This document shows positions 11,818 to 21,194 of a stretch of DNA of 64,000 bases, one piece after another. This DNA comes from Melastoma dodecandrum (Eukaryota; Streptophyta; Magnoliopsida; Myrtales; Melastomataceae). The position numbers and the translations under genes were made by a program. Location: assembly GCA_029817715.1 (NCBI GenBank), contig JARUPY010000538.1, positions 5,332,001-5,396,000 of the forward strand, read 5' to 3'. The notes below the pieces were generated by a model. It saw nothing but the letters and a program-made list of their open reading frames with translations, did not search any database and was not told where the DNA came from. Position 1 is the stretch's first letter; every line of letters begins with the position of its first letter.

Positions 11818-14800
11818 TGTAGATACCCAAATCGCAAATTATTTCAAGGTCATCTAGCGGAACTCGCTTCGGTATCTCAGCAAGCTTCCCACGCTCTCTT
11901 CTGCAGACACAACTCTGCTGGCTTTAGCACTTCAGGAGCCATATCTTGACATACAACTCTTAGAGGATATGATCCACATACAATGTGGAGGACACCAGAG
12001 CTAGAACAACCCCGAGAAGAGGGGAGAACAACACTTATCAGTTTCATCCGAGTGAACTTGCTCTCCCAAGAATACCTACGACCATGAAGATGCTAAAAAG
12101 AAAAAGAAATGAAATATTGGAACAAAAAAAGAGCATGTGGTTTCTTGGGCACATAAAGACGAATTGGTGTCCTCACAAAATGGTGCAGCCACAACCTGGA
12201 TCTAAGGGTGACGTCGGGAACCAGCTCAAATAGCCCCGTCTGCTACAATAAGAAGGAATCACGGTCGTAACATACTACGGTCGCATTAGCCGGCTGCAAC
12301 GATGCTCTTGAGCTCTTGTCAACAATGGAGTCACCTGCTCATTGTCCTCGAAGATTGCCGCTATGCCAGAGGCCCCAAGTGCACGAAGCATCGTTTAGTC
12401 CCTCCAAAATGGAAACACATGCTAGCTATTTTCGACAAACGCGATGCTCGTCACTCAAGCACTCTTCACCATGGTGCTCTAGAGATCAGCAAGCATCCCG
12501 ACCTGCATCATCCCCATTTCATGACCATGATCTTTGGATGCGGCCTTGCTTACTTGAGCTGGTCAATATCGAGTGCACCGAAATTGTGGCCTACGTACGC
12601 ACCAAGATGGAGGAGGAGTTAACGAGTGCTACGGCCATATCACCTCCCCACCGCTCCTTCACAGGAACCGAACTTTTCCCACACCACCTGCAAATTCGGT
12701 GGAGGAATTTTAACACAACAAGAAACGACATCTCATTGCACCAAATCCAGAATAACAATAAAATCTATTTAATTCATTTTTTAAAGGAAAATATTTCTAT
12801 TATTCATCGACAACATGAATGTTATTCACGTGCAGAGGGACTTTAACCAATATTCCACAATTTTCATCTTGATGGCAGCCAAATTAGAAATTGTGGGACA
12901 AGCAAACCACACCGAGATTCTTGCAAACAAGCTCTCCCCGACTTTCGAGAATTCCATCCATGCATGACCGACATTTTCGGTAACAAGAAGCAACATATCA
13001 GTCCCACGTTCAGCCCCCCACAACGGCTTCCCCCACGATCCTCGACTTATCAAAAAGGAGGAGGACAGACAAAAGAAAAAAAGGGGGGGGGGACGAGCAT
13101 CATCACAGACAGAGGAGAAAAACTTACCTAAAAGGGAGACCACCTTCTGGCGAGAGACGACGACGAGTTTTCCTCAACCCCCACGGTGTTCCCTTCATCC
13201 TAAGGTAGGTTCGACAAAAAACGAAGAGACCCCCGTCCCCAGCCCAAGTCTGGCCTCAGCAGGAAGGAGCAACAACAAGTGTCCATCCTTCGGTTGCGGC
13301 CAAGAAAAACCGGCACATCCCCGCCAAAGCGACGGCTTCTTTAGACCTGGCCAACTCCACCTCCTTGTATTCGACAATGATGGATACTCAAACTTCTTGT
13401 GGCTGCACATGAGCGCCACGAGAAGTCACCTCTCGTTCTAACATTCTACTTCACTTGTATAGGGGGAGATGGGAGAGATACACATAGACATAGAGAGACA
13501 TATTAAAGAGGGAGATCATCACTCACCCACCGGAGCTTACCTTAAGAGAATTCCCTCCGGCCGAAGGACTAAAAGCTTTTGCTTTTCACCCACCGCGTCC
13601 CCGTCACCCTCCAGCCCAGGTAATGAAATCGGAGGCAAACGAGAAGGCTCCAAAGACGGCCACAGCAGCAGGAAGATGTGATCGCAACCCCAAGGAATCC
13701 CGGCAGCGAAGCTCCTCCTCCAGTGTCTCCTCGGATTAGCGGACAGCAACGCTCATTTCACTCCATCACACCGAAGCACCCAAGGCGTGTTCCCCGATTC
13801 TGGTTTCTTGAAGCCAACAACAACGGCACCGATCCACGGAACCAGCAAACCCCAAGGTGGTGCTCCACTACTAACGATCAGTATGGCGGCAACCAGATGA
13901 TGTCGGTCCTCCAGATCCGACCACATCGTCAGCGGCCACAAGCATCCCCAGCATTACCAGACCCTCCAGCAGCAACGTCTCTTCCAGTAGCGGCCTCTTC
14001 AGATCCAGCGACGGAGGATCCGTGACCTCCCGGCGTCCCCAAATTAAGCAGCAGAGAACCTACCTTCTCCTGACGTCCACAGGTCCAGTGTCGGCGAATC
14101 ACGTCCTCCCTGACGTCCAATGGCGGCGACCCGTCTCTTTCTCAGGAAACTCGACGTTCTCTGATTCCGGCGCCAAGGATGTCACACCCACCGCAACCCC
14201 CGCATCGTCGGCCCACGCCCAAGGCAGCGCCGAGAGCCGACGCACAAGTCAGAGCTTTTCCAACGGAGCATGTGGCGAGCCTTCAGAGGCAACGTCTTCC
14301 CTGTTTTCGCCTGAAGTTTATCCCTCTGGATTCTTCGACAGAAGCGGCGGGTAACACCATGGACATTCCCCAAAGCAAAGAATCCCCTACTCCCTTCTTC
14401 CATTCCGCAACAGGGACGCACGCCCAGAAAGGTAAGGAAGTTTCTTTCTTTATTATTACTATTATTATTGCTGCTGCTATTATTACTTTTACAAAACATT
14501 GATTTTGTCCGCATGTGTTTTGATAAAAATGTGAATTTAGCTAACGTCACTTTAAACCGTAGGAATTATTTCAATTAAATGTCAACTTTTATGAATGTCT
14601 TTAATTAATGATTATAATTTGTTTAGATAATAGTTACATGAATTTGATCGCATTACGTTTTCTTTACGTACATTTTTTTTTTAAGCAATTTTCATGGTTT
14701 TACATGAGAAACATGAAACACGTAATAAAACTCATCTTTAAGTTAATTTTAATTATTGATCTATCTCATTAAGAATTTTCTAACAAATTTCTTGGTTTAT

Positions 14801-15606
14801 TTTGCATGGAAAACTAAACGAGAATTCCGAGATAATTAGCAAAGAGGATCTCGAAGACTACGCCGTGTTCGATAATGGTGAAAAGCTTCACTAGAGCGCC
14901 GCCTCCGACCAACAATTTTCAGCCGACGAGGAATGCGAGAATCCAAAAAGACGGAGACCAAAGACCGAAGTCTACTTGAAGGCGCGTGTATCAAACCGCG
15001 TGGATCTTTCCGCGTGTGTAAAAAACCGCGATGTCAAGATAATAAAGCGGCCCCAACCGTCATTTCAGGTACATGAGGGAGGTGCGGGCCTCCCGATGTT
15101 TTTATTATTTCCACATGTAACGGATCGTGGGCCCAAGTGCATAGGCCCACGATCACCACCACCGTTCCCCGCTCCCTTTAATCTAAATACTTGATCTGTG
15201 GTTGCATGCATGTCGTTAGGCTTTTAGGATTTTATCGTCGCATGTTGTTTGCTAAATCAACACACATGAGTTTGGGCCCAAAAAAGAGCCCGAATCGGGT
15301 CCAACGCTTGTAAAACATCGACATGAGTTCGAAGTCATGCCCGGATCGGGTCCAACACCCCTTAAACCAAAAGCAAACTTTTGGAGCAAATGCCACATTT
15401 TCGCATGTTTAAGTGTAAGAGTTAGTAATTAGGGATCCCCGAACCCTACTCTGGTTTTCCGACTTAGACCAGTTTTCAAAAAATATGTCGGTGGCGACTC
15501 CGTAATCGTTTACCTAGGTTAAACAACAACACATTTTTACAAACGGAGCCATTTTTGGATGAGGGACTAGCGCCGCGCGCGTGCTAGGCCGGAAAGCGCG
15601 CGTACA
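11818..15606 (+). repeat. 5' LTR of non-autonomous Tat element
   Basis: 3789 bp. A GC-rich block (about 13670-14340) has long overlapping ORFs on both strands that look compositional, not coding. The last ~600 bp carry hairpins shared with the other Tat element. The copy at 21195-24978 is almost identical over 11870-15155 but clearly diverged at both ends. Confidence 0.92.
15077..15154 (+). promoter_or_regulatory. Two conserved RNA hairpins near the LTR 3' part
   Basis: First hairpin: GGGAGG (15077-15082) pairs with CCTCCC (15089-15094) around TGCGGG. Second: an 11-bp perfect stem, 15123-15133 with 15144-15154, around the 10-nt loop CAAGTGCATA. The right LTR repeats the second at 24499-24530. 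The other Tat family has the same loop with compensatory arm changes, which supports a real RNA structure. A role at the R region, polyadenylation or strand transfer is a guess. Confidence 0.7.
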
Positions 15607-15613
15607 TCCCGGA

Positions 15614-15631
15614 TGGTGACTCCGCTGAGAA
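15614..15631 (+). other. Primer-binding site, non-autonomous Tat element
   Basis: TGGTGACTCCGCTGAGAA lies 7 nt after the LTR end. It corresponds to TGGCGACTCCGCTGGGGA in the autonomous element. From memory, Ogre/Tat elements use a tRNA-Arg type PBS of this form. Confidence 0.7.
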
Positions 15632-15685
15632 CTCTGCATGTGGATTCTTTTCGAACGCTTTTGCATTTTTAGTCCACATGCGGAG
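15632..15685 (+). promoter_or_regulatory. Leader hairpin adjacent to the PBS
   Basis: A 13-bp stem (15632-15644 with 15673-15685) directly follows the PBS, with one G-U-compatible pair. The same stem with a different loop occurs at 43858-43903. A second leader stem, CCTCCCT with AGGGAGG, is at 15871-15891 (44096-44116 in the other element). Packaging or dimerisation is possible but unproven. Confidence 0.65.
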
Positions 15686-17024
15686 GGGAGTTCTTGTTTG
15701 CGCATGTACTTGTTTGGCTCGGTGCCTTTTGTTTGTTCTCATGGTTGTGTTCGTTTACCGCTTACTAGACATGTCTAGGTGTACTCGAACCTGGGGCTAG
15801 GATCTTTAGGGGGGCCACCGACAGGCCCAGCTTGCTGCTCTTTGCGGTTTGGTTTTTGTCCGGGGCCCCGCCTCCCTTAGTCTGAGGGAGGTTTAGAAGC
15901 CTTCATCCGAGAGTCTAGAATTGATTGCTCACTACAGGTACTAGACGCCGCACGTGCATTTGTTTGTTATTGAGTGACTGCTACATGTGCAGGGACAGGT
16001 GTCAGGTACGCTTCGTCTGCTATAACTGTAAAACTAACTTTGCTCGTTTTGCTGTTGGGTGGAGTTTATTACAATGGGTTTCAACAACCTTTATTTTTCC
16101 TATCCTTACCTAATTTACTGCTTACTGCATTCATACATTCGCATGACCACATGAGTGTCTGTTCGATTGCAGTAGTTACATTATCATGTCATTGCTCCAT
16201 TGCATCACTACGTCTCATTTACAATTGCAGTTACATTGCATACTTTTCTGCATATACGAGTGCGATTAAGTATCATCACAAATTTATCATGCATCGATTA
16301 CATTGTTGCATGATACTAATCCAAACATTCTCTTTATTTTCCTTCCGAGGTTTAATTATCCAACATGGCTCCTCGAACAGGAGTAGGGACAAAGCATGAC
16401 ATTACAAATCTACAAGCACAAGAATGCCAAGGATTTATCGACGACTATCAAAGCTCAAAGTCGAACATCTAACAATATGAAGACCAAAGTTTCCATTACG
16501 GCTACCAAGGTTCAAAGCCGTGCGTCAAACGACATTAGCCTAAAGTCATCAACAACTACCAAAGTACAAAGCCAAGCACGAACACCAAAGATCACCCAAC
16601 GGCCACCAAAGTTCAAAGTCGAATCTACAACAACATGAAAATCCCAAGGAGGTTACAGCTCACCAGCCAACCGCATACAACATCAGAGCTAATGACGAGC
16701 CCATCGAGCCGTTCACGGACATGCTACAATCGGACACACTGGGGTCATCACGCCCCTACTGATCCGACGACCGCTCCAAAGAAATAAAAGCGATTTCACT
16801 ACGTCATCAGTCGCCACAACTTCGGCACCAACAGAAACATCATTCCAAACACGGGCTTTCCTAGCTTACAACTCAACAACTCAATCCAGCACAAGGGGCA
16901 AACCCCATCATTCACAACGGCATCGCGAGATCAGGACAGCTGCGAGCAATCAACCCCCAAATATGAACATTTCATTCAACCTCATCGTTTCTCCGACAAC
17001 AAGAACTTGATGAATGCCGGATCT
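15686..17024 (+). other. Leader and degenerate interior of non-autonomous Tat element
   Basis: Up to about 16010 it aligns by eye with the leader of the autonomous element. 16400-16640 holds loose repeats around ACCAAAGTTCAAAGC. No gag or protease motif is found; the only ORFs are short. Confidence 0.6.
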
Positions 17025-17245
17025 GCAGTATCCCAACGACAAAAACATGAACATGGACCAGATTCTTCAAGCACGGCGAACACATAGCGCAACTGGTACA
17101 AGATGACTCATCTAGGGCTCACACAACAGCTTACCAACGCCAAAGAACATAATGTCTACCAAACGATGACGCATACTTCAACTGGGACAATTCCCTTTGA
17201 ATTCCCTACGGCACCCAAGTGGTCATCCCGACAATAGTCAACCAC
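17025..17245 (+). pseudogene. Integrase core relic
   Basis: A frameshifted remnant. The stretch near 17038-17075 resembles the end of the integrase core (KNM..ILQ), and 17155-17200 resembles the RTMMRTSTGATPFE region found at 53225-53270 in the autonomous element. Several stops are present. Confidence 0.6.
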
Positions 17246-17877
17246 CGACTCTCACCAAAGAAAAGAGGAGAAGGTTAGTCACTGCAGCACTCATTGACGA
17301 AAAACAAGCACGTTGGCCCACTACATGAATGGCCAATCCCCACCCAAGCCCACCGCACGGCTCTATCAACTTTGCACATTCACGACATTCAACCAAAGAT
17401 CAATCATCTTAACGGAGAGAACTGTCATAAGCAATCGACGCAGGCGTTCGTCGACGTTACAATCACATGAAAGGGAGTATTCGTTCTTTGATTAATACTT
17501 CCCTATTTTTGAAAATAAGTTGCATGAGCTCACTTATTTTTAGCCCTTGTCGCATGTTGACGAAGGCGTGGGTGGCAGGGTGGTAAAGTTTCGAGCCAAA
17601 GCCTTGAAACAGTTTTGAGCCAAAGTTTCAAAATATCCTTCGTTGTCAACAAAACGACGATCTACATGAAAGGGAGTATTTGTTCCTCAACTAATACTTT
17701 CTCTGCAGAACACGTTACATGAGCTTACTTGTTCTGCCTTTCGGCTTGTCTTATAGGTACATGAACATCCTCGACAGATGAGGAAGGAGAGGGTGGTAGA
17801 GTGGAAAAGTTTCGAGCCAAAGTTTCGAAACAGCCTTCGCTGGCAAAACAACGACGACGACAACACGAGAACAATCC

Positions 17878-18200
17878 GGGGCAAATCTCCGAGCGATCCT
17901 GGGGCAAATTCCCAACCGAATCCGGGGCAAATCTCCGAGCGATCCTGGGGCAAATCTGCAAGTGATCATAGGGCAAATTCCAGAGCGATCCTGGGGCAAA
18001 TCTCCAAGTGATCGTAGGGCAAATTCCAGACCGATCCTGTGGCAAATCGTCTAGTGATCATAGGCGTATCTCCGAGCGATCCTGGGGCAAATCCCTGACC
18101 GATCCTGGGGCAAATCCCTGACCGATCCTGGGGCAAATCTCCGAGTGATCATGGGCATATCTCCGAGCGACCCTGGGGCATATCTCCAAGCTATCCTGGG
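17878..18200 (+). repeat. ~23-bp minisatellite, about 14 copies
   Basis: Units begin GGGGCAAATCTCCGAGCGAT or a variant; period 23-24 bp. It lies between two module copies and is absent from the autonomous Tat element. Units are contiguous with no spacers, so this is not a CRISPR array. Confidence 0.9.
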
Positions 18201-19007
18201 ACGTGTTAGAGCAATCTTGGATAACTCACAGTTGACAAAATGGCGAATAACATGAAAGGGAGTATATGTTCCTTAACGAAGACTTTCTTTGTAAAACAAG
18301 TTACATGAACTTACTTGTTTTGCTCTTCGGCTTGTCTCATAGGCACATAAACAACCTAGGCAGACGAGAGGATACAACAACATCCTATCATGTCAATCAG
18401 GACAACTTTCGAATCAAAGCTTCGAAACAACACTCATGATCAACAAGGCAACAACACAACAAATTACATGAAAATACATGAGCTTCTTAAGCAGACAACA
18501 AAGACAAACGCTGAAGTTTCAAACCAACGTTTCAGAACAATCTTCATCAGCAAACTTCTTTGTATCCCTAGGGAGTCAACTGGGGCAAAGAACACTGACA
18601 ATAAACATGAAAAGGGAGAATCATACAAATATTACTCTCTTCATCAAGCTAAATGGAATTACATGAGCTTATTTCGTTTACGTCCTTTGTCTCGTGAACA
18701 GGTACATGAGCTCCTCACACGAATGGTATAGAACTCCTATGACAAAGGCGAGGGTGACAGGGTGGCAAAGCTTCAAGCCAAAGTCTTGTCGCAATTTCGT
18801 CAATCCTTCGATTCCTACAGACGAAGATGTACTGACGAAACAAACACAAAAGGGGAAGTACCATAACACTTCTTTACCTTTCTTATAAACAAAATTACAT
18901 GAACCACATTTCGTTTCTACTCTAAAAAAGAATCAAGTCGTACAAATACACTTGTTCCTTTTCATCTGTTTAATAGGTACATGAGCAACCTTATACAACG
19001 GATACAA

Positions 19008-19200
19008 ATCTAGTGACCTCGTTCTCAAGCGGATTCTGCCAAATGCCAAAGATCCCATGGGAAAATTCACTCCAAACTATGAAGGACCGTTCGTTGTCAA
19101 ACACGCCTTCTCTGGAGGAGCGACCATCCTAACGAAGATGGACGGAGGAGAACTGCCGCAACCAATCAATGCAGATGCCCTCCAACGCTATTACACCTAG
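19008..19200 (+). pseudogene. Integrase C-terminal fragment (about 62 codons)
   Basis: An open frame ending TAG 19198-19200 encodes the last part of a Tat integrase, including DLVLKRILPN and PNYEGPFVV. It matches 53490-53677 of the autonomous element with few changes. It has no start of its own and is embedded between module repeats. It lies ~1.8 kb from the integrase core relic, versus ~0.25 kb in the intact order, so repeats have been inserted or duplicated between the two. Confidence 0.85.
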
Positions 19201-19950
19201 ATGGTGTCAAGGTTTTGAGCTCGAGCTTCGGAACAAATGTCATCGGCAAACTTCTGCCTATCCCCATAGAGTAAACTGGGGCAGGAAATGACAATATACA
19301 TGAAAAGGGAGAATCATCGAATTATCACTCTCTTCATCACATTAAATGAAATTACATTAGCTTATTTCGTTTATGTCCTTTGTCTCGTGGGCAGGTACAT
19401 GAGCTCCTCACACGAATGGTACAGAACTCCTATGACAAAGGCGAGGGTGGCAGGGTGGCAAAGCTTCGAGCCAAAGTCTTGTTGCAGTTTCGTTAATCCT
19501 TCGATTCCATCGGACGAAGATGCAATAACGAAACAAAAAGGGAAGTACCAAAACTGTACTTTACCTTTTATATATGCGAAATTACATGAACAAATTTCGT
19601 TTCTACTCTAATGAAAACAAGTTACATAAATTTACTTGTTTATGTCGTTGTCTCTTAGGTACAAGAACAACCTTACACAACAAACATAAGGCATGAGTGG
19701 AGCTACGTCAATCCTTCGATTCCATCGGACGAAGATGCACTGACGAAGCAACATGAGAGGGAGTATTAATCCAATTTCCAATACTTTCTTGTCGGAACAA
19801 GTTACATGAGCTTATTTGATTCCGCCCTTTGGGCGTTTGTAGGTACATGAGCACCCTATATCACGAACAAAGGCGCGGGCGGTTGGGTGGAAAAATTTCG
19901 AACCAAAGTTTTGAAATTGCCTTTGTCATCATCAAGGACGGCCACATGAG

Positions 19951-21177
19951 GACAAACATACATGCATGGGCACTGTCTTGGTAAAATATCTCCAAACAGG
20001 TCATTCGTAGGTATTCGTTTCTTGAACATATGTGTGCCATTTGCATTTAACGATCTATTTTCACAATAACAAATGTTTCTGGGCGAGAATTGGAGAAGGC
20101 AAGCCCACTCCCAAACACTCACCCCCGAGAGGCGAGTGCAAACACCGTGAGAATTTCCTATAAAAGCGTCTGGATGGACGAAGAATCCTTTGATAAAAGA
20201 TGCTCAAACCGGGATGATATCAAACCTTCTCTTTATTTCTCTACCCCAAACACGTCAATTATTGTTCGCCTCCGAACCAAAGTTTCTGTGTTCGTCACTC
20301 TTACAGAGTCTACAAATCACTTCACACCAAAGTTGTTGAAAATCCTATAAGGCCAGAAGTGGCGAAATGTAGAGATGACACATCCTCAAGGTCCGAGCAA
20401 AGAGGTACCATCAACAGATTTGTGAACCAGTCGAGTTGTTCCTATGGACAAAACATCTCCATCAACTCAAAAAGTTCACAAAAACTCAGAGAAAATATTT
20501 TCAATAAATGTGGGGCATATCCCGCACGTTGACAAAGAAAAAGCAAAATTAGCGCAAAGACTGAAGTCTTCAAAAGCAAAGCGCAAAACAAAAGAGTAAA
20601 ATTAAAACACCGGGGCCAACATAGATGGTCGCAAGAGCAAAGGTGTTATTCCAAAAGTAAGAAAAACATTCTCGAAGAAACACATGAGCCATTTGCTAAT
20701 CCTGATGGAACGCCTCAACTGGCCTACTATCTGAAAGATGGAGAATTCGCTCGGACGGTGGAATCTCTTTTGATGAGACTTGCTCTCTTAAAACAATGAT
20801 TTTGAATGTCTTATGCCAAAACTACATTCCAACCGACAAACTGATTTGACCGGTAGATGAGCATCCAAGTCAAGGAATTCTGAAGATTCGACCGAGATAG
20901 CTTCTAGAAACAAGAGCGAACCATGAGAGAACTCAAGAAGTCCTTCGCCAAACTTACTCAGAAACAATCTCTTTAAGTTTTATCAAAATAATACATGTCA
21001 TACATTAATGCAGTACATGTTTGATTATCCCCGTAGTTCACGGGGTCTCATTTATAACTAACAATTTCCTTGTTATGATCCCAAAGTGACCAAAGTGCAG
21101 GTCGATCAAGAGTACCCCGAATTCACGATTTGGGTATCTATGAAATCCTTGTGCGAAAATTTTCAAAAAAATTCTCT
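19951..21177 (+). other. 3' untranslated zone of non-autonomous Tat element
   Basis: No coding content. About 20090-20260 matches 54957-55110 of the autonomous element, so this zone is shared by both families. Confidence 0.6.
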
Positions 21178-21194
21178 CACAAGGAGGGGCAAAC
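21178..21194 (+). other. Polypurine tract, non-autonomous Tat element
   Basis: A purine-rich AAGGAGGGGCAAAC immediately precedes the 3' LTR. The counterpart at 56094-56107 is AAGGAGGAGCAAAC. Confidence 0.8.

Larger units (their letters stand above)
17470..19950 (+). repeat. Tandem 3'-region modules with hairpins
   Basis: Seven or eight diverged copies of a ~200-300-bp module. Order in each: GGGAGTA or GGGAAGTA box; a hairpin with loop TACATGAGCTY or similar; a pyrimidine-rich stretch ending AGGTACATGAGC; a GGCGAGGGTGGCAGGGTGG box; a TTCGAGCCAAAG stretch; CGTCAATCCTTCGATTCC followed by GACGAAGA. Hairpins are at 17512-17540, 17705-17737, 18293-18321, 18651-18679, 18887-18916, 19344-19372, 19577-19599, 19615-19641 and 19793-19824. 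The same modules occur at 53779-54800. Ogre elements are known for 3' UTR tandem repeats. Confidence 0.8.

Noticed and set aside
13537..14550. ORFs of 62-122 codons on both strands in the 13-kb element LTR (also 22913-23926)
   Set aside because: GC-rich composition gives open frames in many frames at once; no recognisable domain.
17878..18200. CRISPR-like appearance of the ~23-bp repeats
   Set aside because: Units are contiguous with no unique spacers, and the DNA is a plant retrotransposon.
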